Shown here in pieces: positions 55,062 to 64,000 of a DNA stretch of 64,000 nucleotides. The DNA comes from JABDQA01 sp963759125 (lineage in GTDB: Bacteria > Desulfobacterota > Desulfobulbia > Desulfobulbales > Desulfocapsaceae): NCBI GenBank assembly GCA_963759125.1, contig CAVWXN010000002.1, positions 186,001 through 250,000 on the forward strand. The letters run 5' to 3'. Made by a program: the position numbers and the translations under genes. Every line of letters begins with the position of its first letter. The stretch's first letter is position 1. The notes under the pieces were generated by a model. It was not told the origin of the DNA and ran no database searches. It saw only the letters and a list, made by a program, of their open reading frames with translations.

Positions 55062-56417
55062 ATGACCCTGAGGAGTTATCCTGGATTCTGTGCAGCCTTC
55101 CTGGTACTGACATTCTACTGCAACACCGTATCTGCCGTTGAGTATAGCCAGGCAATTCAGCAGAACATAGATAATCTTGTGCGCACGAACGCCTGCGCAG
55201 GCTGTAATTTACAAGGTGCCGACCTTAATCGCATGATTTTGACCGGTGCCGATTTGTCCAATGCCAATTTGAGCGGCGCCACCTTCTTTCTCGCTGATCT
55301 CTCTGATGCCAATTTGTCAGGTGCAAATTTAAGGGATGCCAAGTTCGGAGGTGCGGACCTGGCCAATGCCGATCTCAGGGGAGCTGATTTGCGAGGTGCA
55401 CTGCTTGACGGTGCCTTTATTCAGGGAAGCATCATGGACGGTACGGTGGTGGTGGGCCAGCCGGTGGCCAGTGATCTGCCGGATGAAATCACAGAAAAGG
55501 TATTTATCCCGGACCAGACTCAACCGAAAGAGGTCATGGGTCAGAAAAAGGCTGCTGTGGTTGAAGACCCTGTGAAGCTCGAAGAGGTCGCTGCTGAGTC
55601 TGAAGGCGCCTTAGAAGTTTCTGAATTGAAGCAACCGCAAGAGGTGATGGAGAGCAACAAGGTCGCCATGACTAGTGACGCCGGGCAGCCCGAGGAGACA
55701 GATGAGGCCAAGCCTGGCGACAGTGCCACTGTTTCTGCACAGAGTGAGCCGAAAGAAGTGATGGATCAGAAGAAGGTTGCGGTGGCAGAGGGAGATCCTA
55801 AAACCGATGAGCCTGTTGCCACCATCTCTTCAACTGCGGCTCCGGCGGTTAAAACTGTGGCCCCGGTGAAAGAGGCGAAGGTCGTGGCTGACGAGAAAGT
55901 AGGAGACGCTGCCCCAGAGGAAAAGGCGGTGGTGACTCCTGAACCAAGGGATACTGTAGCTGCAGTTGAAGAGGAGATGGACGAAGCGGTGGTGGAAACT
56001 GATCTGGCCAAAGAAGTCGTAGAAGCAGCTGAAGAAATTTCACCAGTTGAAGTGGAGAACATACCGACGGTGGCCTCAGCTGAAGAGATCATAGAAAAAC
56101 TGCTCGATAGCAAACGCTGTTACGAATGCAATCTCATGGGAGTTGATCTTTCCGGAAAGAATCTGAGCGGAGCCGACCTGGAAGGTTCTGATCTGAGCGG
56201 GGCTATTTTGAATAAAACCGATCTGGCTGGAACAAACCTCAAGGGAGTTTCCCTGAGAGGGGCTCAACTGAAAGAAGCCGATCTGCGCAAAGCTGATCTT
56301 TATAAAGCTGATCTTAGCGAGGCGGATTTGACTGATGCGGACTTCAGGGGGGCCCAGACAGACGAAGCAGATTTCAGCGGAGCTCTCGGCTACCAGCCGC
56401 CACTGATGGTGGAGTGA
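55062..56417 (+). CDS. Secreted protein with two pentapeptide-repeat modules
   Basis: The 451-residue protein has a signal peptide (about 1-26). Two right-handed pentapeptide-repeat modules (A-D/N-L-x-x) cover about 49-125 and 357-440. Each begins with a CxxCNL motif (Cys45/48 and Cys353/356). The middle 220 residues are Ala/Glu/Val/Pro-rich and contain three imperfect copies of a (Q/E)PxEVMxxxKxA unit. The pair of modules on a flexible, charged linker suggests a periplasmic or surface structural role; no function is known to me. A TGGAGAAAA ribosome binding site precedes the ATG. Confidence 0.8.
   Translation: MTLRSYPGFCAAFLVLTFYCNTVSAVEYSQAIQQNIDNLVRTNACAGCNLQGADLNRMILTGADLSNANLSGATFFLADLSDANLSGANLRDAKFGGADLANADLRGADLRGALLDGAFIQGSIMDGTVVVGQPVASDLPDEITEKVFIPDQTQPKEVMGQKKAAVVEDPVKLEEVAAESEGALEVSELKQPQEVMESNKVAMTSDAGQPEETDEAKPGDSATVSAQSEPKEVMDQKKVAVAEGDPKTDEPVATISSTAAPAVKTVAPVKEAKVVADEKVGDAAPEEKAVVTPEPRDTVAAVEEEMDEAVVETDLAKEVVEAAEEISPVEVENIPTVASAEEIIEKLLDSKRCYECNLMGVDLSGKNLSGADLEGSDLSGAILNKTDLAGTNLKGVSLRGAQLKEADLRKADLYKADLSEADLTDADFRGAQTDEADFSGALGYQPPLMVE
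55521..55790 (+). repeat. Three imperfect coding repeats in the linker of the pentapeptide protein
   Basis: Units starting at about 55521, 55632 and 55746 each encode a version of QPKEVMGQKKAAVVE. The period is about 111-114 bases. They drift in both bases and residues, so they are old duplications. Confidence 0.7.
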
Positions 56418-56481
56418 CGCTGAATCGAAGATGCTTTAACTCCGATAATCTCAGTAATCATCATTTACTGTCCGGTTCGAC

Positions 56482-56919
56482 TCAATCGATATCTATGACC
56501 GTTAATTCGTAGGTGAGATGGTGACCTGCCAGCGGATGGTTGTAGTCGAGGACGACCATATCTTCTTTGACTTCGATGACCGTCACCGGAACTTTCTGTT
56601 CGACGCCGTCTTTCTCCACCTTCTGAGAGAGAACCATACCTGGTTTGGGATCGATGCGATCGCCAAATGTTTGTCTTGGAACTTCGTGAAGCAGATCTTT
56701 CAAACGGGGACCGTACCCCTCATCAGGAGAGACGCGTATTTTTTTGCTTTCTCCCTTCTCCATGCCGACCACAGCCATTTCCACTGTGGGGGGGAGGTCG
56801 CTGTCTCCAAGCTTAATTCTCATGGGCTCTGAAGAGGGGACCTCGAAGAATACAATTCCATTGTCCAGTTTTCCCGTGAAGGTTATCACGATGTTGTCAT
56901 TTTCTTTTACTATACTCAT
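56482..56919 (-). CDS. SlyD-like FKBP-type peptidyl-prolyl isomerase
   Basis: The 145-residue protein has the split FKBP domain with an inserted IF-type flap seen in SlyD (FTGKLDNGIVFFEV, GMEKGESKKIRVSPDEGYG, VLDYNHPLAGHHLTYEL). The catalytic fold is complete but the His/Cys-rich metal tail of E. coli SlyD is absent. It probably acts as a cytoplasmic folding helper. It is transcribed towards the pentapeptide gene. Confidence 0.88.
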   Translation of the reverse strand: MSIVKENDNIVITFTGKLDNGIVFFEVPSSEPMRIKLGDSDLPPTVEMAVVGMEKGESKKIRVSPDEGYGPRLKDLLHEVPRQTFGDRIDPKPGMVLSQKVEKDGVEQKVPVTVIEVKEDMVVLDYNHPLAGHHLTYELTVIDID

Positions 56920-57046
56920 GCTGATATGCTGTCCTGTGTAGAAAGATAATATCGAGAATATTACTCAGCACCGCTACTGTTTCGATGAACCAGCACAATA
57001 GTGATTTAGGAGTTCGGTGTCAAATAAGATGAAACTCCTACAGTTC

Positions 57047-57075
57047 TTGACAAATAGTGATCAGGATCATAATGT
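57047..57075 (+). promoter_or_regulatory. Putative sigma-70 promoter of hisI-hisG
   Basis: TTGACA (57047-57052) and TAATGT (57070-57075) with a 17-bp spacer; leader of about 70 nt before hisI. Confidence 0.55.
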
Positions 57076-57152
57076 GGTGCCCTCTGAACAGATCGTTTTA
57101 GCAGTGGTTTCGGGGCCCGCCATCGGGCCTCTGCTCTGAGGTGTGAAAAAAT

Positions 57153-57539
57153 ATGGTGAAACTCGACTTCAATAAGTCTTCCGACGGGTTGATTCCTGCC
57201 ATCGCCCAGGATTACCAGAGCGGGGCTGTACTGATGCTTGCCTACATCAACGAAGAAGCCTGGAACCGGACCGTTGAGACCGGTACTGCCCACTACTGGA
57301 GCAGATCGAGGAACAAAATCTGGCTCAAGGGAGAAAGTTCAGGAAATGTCCAGAAAATAATAGAAATTCTGGTTGACTGTGATTCTGACTGCGTCATCTA
57401 TAAAGTAGATCAGCTTGGGGGGGCTGCGTGCCACAATGGATACCCGACCTGCTTTTATAGAAAATTGACTATTGACGACTTGGAGGTCATCGAAAAAAAG
57501 GTGTTTGATCCGGCAGCTGTCTATGGCTCAAAAAGCTGA
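57153..57539 (+). CDS. hisI: Phosphoribosyl-AMP cyclohydrolase
   Basis: HisI opens the adenine ring of phosphoribosyl-AMP, the third step of histidine synthesis. The 128-residue protein contains WSRSRNKIWLKGESSGN, the metal-site acidic DCDSDCVIY and the zinc-ligand cysteines in GGAACH and CFYR. There is no HisE (PRA-PH) domain fused. It lies 15 bp before hisG; the other his genes are not in the window. Confidence 0.94.
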   Translation: MVKLDFNKSSDGLIPAIAQDYQSGAVLMLAYINEEAWNRTVETGTAHYWSRSRNKIWLKGESSGNVQKIIEILVDCDSDCVIYKVDQLGGAACHNGYPTCFYRKLTIDDLEVIEKKVFDPAAVYGSKS

Positions 57540-57554
57540 ATTGCGGAGTAGGTT

Positions 57555-58427
57555 ATGAATGTGTTGAAGTTAGGATTGCCCAAAGGAAGTCTTGAAAAGG
57601 CAACCATTGAGTTGTTCGAAAAAGGCGGTTGGCTGATCAAGCCGGCGGCGAGAAACTATTTTCCCAAAATAGATGACTCTGAACTCGACTGTTCTATCTG
57701 TCGGCCGCAGGAAATGTCGAGATACATTGAGAGCGGTATGCTCGATGCAGGGATTACAGGCAAGGACTGGACGCTGGAAAACGATTCTGATGCGATCATT
57801 GTGGCTGACCTTGTCTACTCGAAGGTAAGTAATAAACCGACCCGCTGGGTGATCGCTGTGGCCGGCGATTCTGAGATCAAATCGATAGAGGATCTGCAGG
57901 GCAAGAAAGTGGCAACCGAGCTTGTCAATGTCACCACACGTTTTTTCAAGGAAAGAAACATCGAGGTGGACATTGAATTTTCCTGGGGTGCCACCGAGGC
58001 TAAAGTTGTCTCCGGTCTTGCCGATGCGGTGGTAGAGGTCACCGAGACTGAGAGTACCATCAGAGCTCACGGCCTCAGGATTATCCATGAGCTTATGCAA
58101 TCAAATACCCAGCTGATTGCCAATAAGATAGCCTGGCAGGATCCCTGGAAACGGAAGAAAATAGAAAATATCTCACTGCTCCTGCAAGGTGCCTTGAGGG
58201 CTAATCGAATCGTTGGTTTGAAAATGAACGTTCAAAATGAAGATCTTGATCGGGTGGTGCAGATTCTGCCGAGCCTCAATGCCCCGACCATAGCCAATCT
58301 CTATCAATCCGATTGGTTTTCGGTTGAAACTGTGGTTTCCGAAGATGTGGTCAGGGATCTGATCCCGCGTTTGATAGAAAAGGGCGCTGAAGGAATTATC
58401 GAGTATCCGTTGAACAAGGTTATCTGA
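57555..58427 (+). CDS. hisG: ATP phosphoribosyltransferase, long form
   Basis: HisG commits ATP and PRPP to histidine synthesis. The 290-residue length shows the long form with a C-terminal ACT-like regulatory domain (about 215-290, QVVQILPSLNAPT-type segment), so HisZ is not needed and feedback by histidine is likely. MLDAGITGKDW and VEVTETESTIRAHGL are family motifs. It is 15 bp after hisI. Confidence 0.94.
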   Translation: MNVLKLGLPKGSLEKATIELFEKGGWLIKPAARNYFPKIDDSELDCSICRPQEMSRYIESGMLDAGITGKDWTLENDSDAIIVADLVYSKVSNKPTRWVIAVAGDSEIKSIEDLQGKKVATELVNVTTRFFKERNIEVDIEFSWGATEAKVVSGLADAVVEVTETESTIRAHGLRIIHELMQSNTQLIANKIAWQDPWKRKKIENISLLLQGALRANRIVGLKMNVQNEDLDRVVQILPSLNAPTIANLYQSDWFSVETVVSEDVVRDLIPRLIEKGAEGIIEYPLNKVI

Positions 58428-58447
58428 TTTTGCGAGGGAATATCTAG

Positions 58448-59035
58448 ATGAACCTCAATGAAGCCTTGTTTCAGTTAAGTGTTCACAGCCTCAAGCAGCT
58501 GCCCGAGGACGAGCTGCCGGAAATAGCCTTCGCAGGCCGGTCGAACGTTGGCAAATCGAGCCTGCTCAACGCTCTGTTCAATCGAAAAAACTTCGTCAAG
58601 GTCAGCTCACGTCCCGGTAAAACGCAGGGCTTGAATTTCTTTCTTGTGGATGGGACCTGCAACTTTGTGGACCTTCCTGGCTATGGCTACGCGAAGGTTT
58701 CTAAACAGATGCAGCTCAAATGGGGCTCATTGATCGCCTCATATCTCGAAACCCGCAGACAGCTGCGTCTCGTTGTCGTGATCATGGACTTGCGGCATGA
58801 GGCAAAAAAACAGGACCGTGAGCTGCTCCTCTGGCTTAAGCAGCGCGCCATCCCATCTCTGGCGGTCTATACCAAAGCCGATAAATTGTCAGGGAACAAG
58901 AGAAATAAGATGGCCGCTATCCTGGATGCGGGTCACGGGCTCAGCCCCGAAGACAGGGTGGTTTTCTCGGCGCTAACGAAATTGGGCAAAGATCAATTGC
59001 TTGCCAGGCTGGAACAAAGCCTATCTCGTCAATAG
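58448..59035 (+). CDS. engB: Ribosome biogenesis GTPase EngB (YsxC/YihA)
   Basis: The 195-residue protein has P-loop GRSNVGKSSLLNALF, the G3 motif DLPGYGYA and the NKxD-type TKADKL. EngB takes part in large-subunit assembly. It follows hisG after 20 bp, so it may be read on the same transcript. Confidence 0.94.
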   Translation: MNLNEALFQLSVHSLKQLPEDELPEIAFAGRSNVGKSSLLNALFNRKNFVKVSSRPGKTQGLNFFLVDGTCNFVDLPGYGYAKVSKQMQLKWGSLIASYLETRRQLRLVVVIMDLRHEAKKQDRELLLWLKQRAIPSLAVYTKADKLSGNKRNKMAAILDAGHGLSPEDRVVFSALTKLGKDQLLARLEQSLSRQ

Positions 59036-59142
59036 AGTATTTATGTCCCTCAAGTAGCATAGAAATTAAAAAAAAATAGTTGTTATATTTGTCTCTTATC
59101 CCTGCCTGCCACATTGATTCTCCCAACTCTGGTAAAATTTTC

Positions 59143-59171
59143 TTGCCAGTGTCCTGGCGATACATTAAAAT
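59143..59171 (+). promoter_or_regulatory. Putative sigma-70 promoter of the two-CW gene
   Basis: TTGCCA (59143-59148) and TAAAAT (59166-59171) with a 17-bp spacer, about 40 bp before the start codon. Confidence 0.55.
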
Positions 59172-59210
59172 CCCATGTCGTCGCCTAATTAATTTTACAG
59201 GAGCATGGAT

Positions 59211-59459
59211 ATGTCACCGTTTTCCGAGCTGCCGTGCTGGGTAATAATGAACTGTGGAGACGACCACAAATGCCCGGCTAAGGAGAATCCGCACAGAGAT
59301 TGTTGGGATATCTTCAGTGAAGTTGACAAAAACGCCTTTAACATCTGTCAGGATTGCCTTGTCTATCTCTCGCGGCAGGAAGTATCCGTCTTGAGCAGAC
59401 AGGAAATGGAAATGATCATGCAGAACAAAGGTATAGATGTTAACGACGTTGCCGCTTGA
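59211..59459 (+). CDS. Two-CW domain protein
   Basis: The 82-residue protein has two Cys-Trp pairs (Cys9-Trp10 and Cys31-Trp32) and further cysteines at 15, 21, 46 and 49. The pattern CW...C.....CP...CW...C..C matches the small two-CW domain found mainly in Desulfobacterota and probably binds metal or a cluster. The ATG at 59211 was preferred to 59205 because AGGAG lies at a proper distance of 7 bases. It has its own promoter candidate and converges with lepA. Its function is unknown. Confidence 0.72.
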   Translation: MSPFSELPCWVIMNCGDDHKCPAKENPHRDCWDIFSEVDKNAFNICQDCLVYLSRQEVSVLSRQEMEMIMQNKGIDVNDVAA

Positions 59460-59519
59460 TTGACCGGCAATCCCAAGAGTTGAAATAGACGGTACTTGCT
59501 CCTAAAACCCCTGGTACTG

Positions 59520-61316
59520 TCAATCCCCCTCGCGCTTTAAGACGGCGAGAAAGGCGTTTTGAGGAATATCAACGTTACCTACCGTTTTCATACGCTTCTT
59601 GCCCGCTTTCTGTTTTTCCAGCAGTTTTCGTTTTCTAGTAATATCGCCCCCATAACATTTGGCTGTGACATCTTTTCGTAAAGCCGAAATATTTGTGCGG
59701 GCGATGATGGTGGTGCCGATAGCCGCCTGAATGGCTATTTTGAACATCTGGCGGGGAATTTCGTCTTTCAACCGTTCACAGGCATTGAGACCTCGGGCTC
59801 TGGCGCTGGACCGATGGACGAGTTGGGAAAGGGCATCGACTACCTCACCATTGACCAGGATGTCAAGTTTGACCAGATCGGCGGAGCGATAATCAAGAAG
59901 TTCATAATCGAAGGAGCCGTAGCCCTGAGTTATCGATTTTAGCCTGTCGTAGAAATCATAGATTGCCTCTGCGAGCGGCAATTCACAGGTGAATTCAATT
60001 CTGCCGGGAGTGGGATAGTGATAGTTGGTATTCTCACCTCGCCGCTCCATGCAGAGGGTCATAACCACTCCCATATAGCGCTCTGGAATAAGTATGGAAG
60101 CCTTGATATAGGGCTCCTCTATCCGACTGATACTTGAAGGATCGGGGAAATGGGCGGGGTTGTCCACCAGCAGTTGGCTCTGGTCGCTCAGGGTGAATTG
60201 GTAGCGAACCGAAGGAACCGTCAGAATCAGAGAGATGTCAAATTCCCGTTCGAGTCTTTCCTGAACGACTTCGAGGTGAAGAAGGCCTAAAAATCCGCAG
60301 CGAAATCCAAAGCCCAGTGCCGCTGATGAATCTTTCTGAAAACTCAGCGCAGCATCGTTGAGCTGCAATTTCTCCAGAGCCGCGCCAAGATCCTCGTAGT
60401 CGTCAGAGGATATGGGGTAAATGGATGAAAAGACGACGGGCAGTACCTCTTTGAACCCCGGCAGCGGCATTGCGCATTTTGCCTCTGTGTGGGTGATAGT
60501 GTCACCGGGTTTGGCATCGAAAACCGACTTGATGCCGGCCAGGATATAACCAACTTCCCCGGCCCCAAGTTTTTTCTGTGGCTCTTTCCTGACCCTGAAA
60601 AGGCCGACTTCCTCAACCCTGTATGAAGCTCCGGTTGACATGAAGGTGATCTGGTCCCCAGGCCGGACCACACCGTTGATTATACGGCAGGAGATTACAG
60701 TGCCACGGTAGGGATCGTAACTCGCATCGAAGATAAGAATCTGGAGTGGGGCGGCAGTATCACCCTCTGGTGGAGGGAGATAGTTAATAATGGCCTCAAA
60801 AACCTGTTTGACACCTTCTCCTGTTTTTGCTGAACAGAGTTGGATCATATCACCGTCGAGACCCAGATCCTCCTCAATCTGCAGGCTTACAGATTCGGGC
60901 TCGGCCGACGGCAGATCGATTTTATTGACCACCGGTATAACTTCCAGCTCATTTTCCATTGCCAGGTAGAGGTTGGCCAGAGTCTGGGCTTCCACGCCCT
61001 GGGCGGCATCGACAATCAGCAGTGCTCCCTCGCAGGCAGCAAGGGCTCTTGAAACTTCATAACTGAAGTCGACATGGCCAGGGGTATCCACCAGGTTCAA
61101 GGCATAAGTCTTGCCGTCGTCAGCCTGGTAAGGTAGACAGATTGTCTGGCTCTTGATGGTAATGCCCCGTTCACGCTCGATCTCCATATTATCGAGGAGT
61201 TGATCCTTGAAATCTCTCGCGGAAACGAGACCGCAGAGCTGAATCATCCGGTCAGCAAGGGTAGACTTGCCATGATCTATGTGCGCTATAATGCTGAAGT
61301 TACGTATGTGTTTCAT
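59520..61316 (-). CDS. lepA: Elongation factor 4 (LepA)
   Basis: LepA is a translational GTPase that helps ribosomes under stress. With the ATG at 61316 the protein has 598 residues, the normal size, and starts MKHIRNFSIIAHIDHGKST. Other motifs are DTPGHVDFSYEV, NKIDLPSAEP and the C-terminal GGDITRKRKLLEKQKAGKKRMK. A TTG at 61364 would add 16 residues with no similarity. It is divergent from rpoH. Confidence 0.96.
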   Translation of the reverse strand: MKHIRNFSIIAHIDHGKSTLADRMIQLCGLVSARDFKDQLLDNMEIERERGITIKSQTICLPYQADDGKTYALNLVDTPGHVDFSYEVSRALAACEGALLIVDAAQGVEAQTLANLYLAMENELEVIPVVNKIDLPSAEPESVSLQIEEDLGLDGDMIQLCSAKTGEGVKQVFEAIINYLPPPEGDTAAPLQILIFDASYDPYRGTVISCRIINGVVRPGDQITFMSTGASYRVEEVGLFRVRKEPQKKLGAGEVGYILAGIKSVFDAKPGDTITHTEAKCAMPLPGFKEVLPVVFSSIYPISSDDYEDLGAALEKLQLNDAALSFQKDSSAALGFGFRCGFLGLLHLEVVQERLEREFDISLILTVPSVRYQFTLSDQSQLLVDNPAHFPDPSSISRIEEPYIKASILIPERYMGVVMTLCMERRGENTNYHYPTPGRIEFTCELPLAEAIYDFYDRLKSITQGYGSFDYELLDYRSADLVKLDILVNGEVVDALSQLVHRSSARARGLNACERLKDEIPRQMFKIAIQAAIGTTIIARTNISALRKDVTAKCYGGDITRKRKLLEKQKAGKKRMKTVGNVDIPQNAFLAVLKREGD

Positions 61317-61567
61317 TGTCTCGGAAATAATCTCAGAGGTGGCTGTTGAAGGAGCAGATAGCAAAAAGAGAACGGCCTTTTAGCATAGAATTAAAAGTTT
61401 GGAAAATAAAATATTAATCTTAAAAATGAATATGGTAGAGTATAATCCGGGTTAGACCCCCCATATTTTAGGTGAAAAGCACATTATAATTGCACTTTCC
61501 TTGCATTAAGGTAGTATTCTATAGTCTTTTGACTATCGCGCCAAGCTCGCCTTGGAGATAACTATAG

Positions 61568-62536
61568 ATGAGCAAAAAGAAAAATTCAACAATACCGGAA
61601 GTCGAGCCCCACGAGAATCCACTGGTGGCTCTTTCCGACGATGAAAATCTGCCGGTTCTCAGCAATCCTGCATTGCATCGATATTTGCAGGAAATAAGTC
61701 AGTACGAGCTACTGTCCCGCGAAGAAACCGAGGAGCTGGCCATTCAATTCAGAGAGAGCGGCGATCCGAATGCAGCGTATCGTCTTGTCTCCTCCAATCT
61801 GCGTCTGGTTGTCAAAGTAGCGATGGATTTCCAGAAATATTGGATGCAGAACTTTATGGATCTGATTCAGGAGGGAAATGTCGGATTGGTTCAGGCTACC
61901 AAAAAATTTGACCCCTACCGCGGAGTCAAGTTCTCCTATTATGCAGCCTACTGGATCAGGGCTTATGTACTGAAATTTATCATGGATAACTGGCGCCTGG
62001 TAAAAATAGGTACCACTCAGGCCCAGCGTAAGCTGTTTTTCAGCCTTAACAAAGAGAAGAAATTGCTCGAGGCTCAGGGGTTTAAACCGGAAGCCAAGCT
62101 GCTCGCCGAACGGCTCAACGTCAAGGAAAAAGAAGTTGTTGAGATGAGTCAGCGAATGGACAGTTGGGACGTTTCCCTGGAAAGCCCGGTTAAAAACGAT
62201 TCAGAGGACGAGCAGAAAAGTTTCATACCCAGTGATGACCCGAGCATAGAGTCGACGATTGCCGGCAAGGAAATGAAGCTGAGGCTGGCTGAGTTACTGG
62301 AACAGCTGAAAGAACATCTCAACGATAAAGAGCGAATGATACTTGAGGATCGTCTGCTCACCGATGAACCCATGACCCTTCAAAATATCGCCGATAAATT
62401 TGATATATCCCGTGAGCGGGTAAGGCAGATCGAAGTTAACCTTCTGGCCAAAATGAAAAAATATCTCGAGGCTGAAATGCCTGATATCGTTGATTTTTTT
62501 GATGGTGAAAAAATTATTGTCAACGCCTCCGACTGA
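61568..62536 (+). CDS. rpoH: RNA polymerase sigma-32 factor
   Basis: The 322-residue protein has a short region 1.2, region 2 with NLRLVVKVAMDFQKYWMQNFMDLIQEGNVGL and the FSYYAAYWIRAYVLKFIM helix, an RpoH-box-type stretch (QRKLFFSLNKEKK) and region 4 (ISRERVRQIEVNLL). The RKLFF segment marks RpoH rather than RpoD or RpoS. It controls heat-shock genes. A GGAGATAAC site precedes the ATG; a TATAAT at 61441 has no good -35. Confidence 0.92.
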   Translation: MSKKKNSTIPEVEPHENPLVALSDDENLPVLSNPALHRYLQEISQYELLSREETEELAIQFRESGDPNAAYRLVSSNLRLVVKVAMDFQKYWMQNFMDLIQEGNVGLVQATKKFDPYRGVKFSYYAAYWIRAYVLKFIMDNWRLVKIGTTQAQRKLFFSLNKEKKLLEAQGFKPEAKLLAERLNVKEKEVVEMSQRMDSWDVSLESPVKNDSEDEQKSFIPSDDPSIESTIAGKEMKLRLAELLEQLKEHLNDKERMILEDRLLTDEPMTLQNIADKFDISRERVRQIEVNLLAKMKKYLEAEMPDIVDFFDGEKIIVNASD

Positions 62537-62584
62537 TCTTTCAGTCTCCCGATCCCCTAACTATCACTCTACCACCATACAAAG

Positions 62585-63767
62585 ATGAATGTACCTTTGC
62601 TTGACCTCGGGCCTATGCTGGAGGAACAGAGACAGGAAATCATAGAGAAGGTAATCGAGGTCGTCGAATCGACCCGCTACATCCAGGGGCCCGAAGTCGA
62701 AGGTCTCGAAGAAGAAATGTGCAGCTATTGCAAGGTCACAGGGGCCGTCGGTGTTTCCAGCGGTACCGATGCACTTGCTGGTATCGCTTATGGCGCTGGG
62801 GGTTGGTCCTGGAGATCTGGTCCTGACAACGCCTTACTCATTTTTTGCCACCATGGGGGTGATTATCCGACTCGGAGCAATCCCTGTGTTCGCTGACATC
62901 GACCCTGTCTCTTTCAATATAGATCCAATAAGGGTTGCGGAGATACTGGCCGATGATAGCTCTGGAAAGATAAAGGCAATCATTCCCGTTCATCTCTACG
63001 GTCAGTGTGCAGATATGAGTCGTATCGTTGAGCTTGCTGAACAGCATGGGATACCTGTCATCGAAGATGCGGCGCAGGCGATCGGGGCTGAAGCTTTTTA
63101 TTCCACCAACGGAGAGGAGGGCTGGAAAAAAGCAGGTTCGATGGGATTGGCTGGCTGTTTCTCCTTCTTCCCGAGCAAAAATCTTGGGGCCATAGGTGAC
63201 GGCGGCATGGTGGTAAGCCGTGATGCGGCATTCACCGACAGAGTCCGACTCCTGAGAAATCACGGCGGCGAACCCAAATATTATCACAGTATGGTTGGCG
63301 GGAATTTCAGATTGGATCCTATCCAGGCTGCTGTATTGAGAATCAAGCTGCGACGTCTTGAACAATGGCATCAGCAGCGACGCCAGAATGCTGCAAGATA
63401 CAGCGCTCTGTTTGCCGAAAAACAAGCCATCAGTCCCATTCCGGTTTCCACCCCGGAGGCTGTATATGGAAGTTGTAATGGCAACAATGATTTAAAGCGC
63501 AATTACCATATCTACAACCAATATATTATCAGGGTAGAAAAGCGTGATGAATTGCGCAGCTGGCTGCAGCAACAACAGATTGCCACAGAGATCTACTATC
63601 CTGTGGGGCTGCACCAACAGAAATGTTTAACCGATATTTTTACCCCCCCTCCAATGGTTCAGACCGAGAAAGCGGCACAGGAAACTCTCGCTCTGCCCAT
63701 ATATCCTGGCCTTACCCCGGATATGCAGGAATATGTTGTAAAATCCATTGCACAATTTTATAGATAA
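62585..63767 (+). CDS. DegT/DnrJ/EryC1-family sugar aminotransferase (one frameshift)
   Basis: The first 64 residues (MNVPLLDLGPMLEEQ, RYIQGPEVEGLEEE, GVSSGTDAL) are in one frame and the rest in another (LMALGVGPGDLVLTTPYSFFA, EDAAQAIGAE). The PLP-lysine motif is FSFFPSKNLGAIGDGG. One extra base near 62770-62775 (a doubled T) causes the shift. The closest style is the WbpE/WlbC type that aminates UDP-3-keto sugars for surface polysaccharides; the exact substrate is not clear. Repaired length is about 394 residues. Confidence 0.82.
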
Positions 63768-63857
63768 GATCAGCAACTGGAACCCGCCGTACAGAATTCG
63801 AGATCGGCGATGAAAGATACGCATTGAGGTTCATGCCCCTATTTAGGTCATGACGAT

Positions 63858-64000
63858 GTGCACATCAATCATAATCAGGGACGGCTGTCCGAGCTGAGCG
63901 TCTTAGTGATTCAATCTCTATCCAATCGAATTTTCAAATATTTTCTTTTTTCGGCCAGCATCGCTATCTGTTTTTTTGCTTTTTTGCTGCACGCGGCCCC
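63858..64000 (+). CDS. Possible start of a gene cut by the window end
   Basis: A frame opened by a TGA at 63825 stays open to the end of the window. GTG 63858 is a possible start, and a hydrophobic segment (ASIAICFFAFLLHAA) appears near the end, as in an N-terminal membrane helix. The evidence is weak: there is no clear ribosome binding site and no recognisable family. Confidence 0.3.
   Translation, partial: MHINHNQGRLSELSVLVIQSLSNRIFKYFLFSASIAICFFAFLLHAA

Noticed and set aside
1..64000. Mobile elements, CRISPR arrays, integrases, tRNA-linked islands
   Set aside because: No transposase, integrase, repeat-spacer array or tRNA-like sequence was recognised on either strand.

Overview
The window looks like a chromosomal segment of a flagellated, Gram-negative member of the Desulfobacterota, most likely of the Desulfobulbales type. 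This is inferred from gene order and protein style (rplU-rpmA-obgE-proB-proA-nadD, LptF-type permease, MotE next to FliG, two-CW protein, a de novo cobalamin cluster); there is no rRNA to confirm it. GC is intermediate and fairly even. I saw no tRNA, rRNA, CRISPR array, insertion sequence, integrase or prophage module.

Layout. 1-4.8 kb: ribosomal proteins L21 (partial) and L27, Obg GTPase, proline synthesis (proB, proA) and NAD synthesis (nadD), tightly packed. 4.8-7.2 kb: a receiver protein with a degenerate CheB-like domain and an inserted zinc ribbon, then uracil-DNA glycosylase. 6.8-13.3 kb, minus strand: RNase G, an M23 peptidase, an LptF-family permease with an extra Cys-rich tail, a bifunctional NAD(P)HX repair enzyme and a CBS-domain protein. 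13.5-20.2 kb: glycosyltransferase, SPL-type radical SAM protein (frameshifted), SSB, DnaJ-like chaperone, YejA-like binding protein, cold-shock protein and TsaE (frameshifted).

20.3-32.4 kb: a YcaO-TPR protein, then a cobalamin cluster cbiG-cobJ-cobC-cobU-cobT-cobS-cobD-cbiP-cbiB-cbiA-cbiC. 32.5-37.8 kb: ndk, a small unknown protein, xseA, a membrane TPR-like protein, panC and a KdnA-like sugar aminotransferase. From about 19.7 to 37.2 kb most genes are broken by single-base insertions and deletions, often in short homopolymers, while the encoded protein stays recognisable across each break. I read this as low-quality consensus sequence rather than biological decay, but the sequence alone cannot settle it.

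37.8-54.2 kb: a small SleB-type hydrolase and a minus-strand flagellar block. In the direction of transcription it holds a secreted 801-residue TPR protein, fliF, fliG, motE, motA, motB, fliL, fliM, fliN, flhG and a PilZ protein, plus a putative lipoprotein at the end. A near-consensus sigma-54 promoter lies just upstream of the TPR-fliF genes. A sigma-54 activator and an unusual protein with two CheC/FliY-like regions and a degenerate receiver lie beside it.

54.4-64 kb: secreted thermonuclease, pentapeptide-repeat protein, SlyD-like isomerase, hisI-hisG, engB, two-CW protein, lepA, rpoH and a frameshifted sugar aminotransferase; an open frame with a hydrophobic segment runs off the end.

No complete undescribed system is evident. 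The best leads are domain-level oddities in proteins linked to signalling, motility and envelope assembly: the CheB-like pseudoenzyme, the tandem CheC-like/pseudo-receiver protein, the LptF tail and the secreted TPR protein under apparent sigma-54 control.
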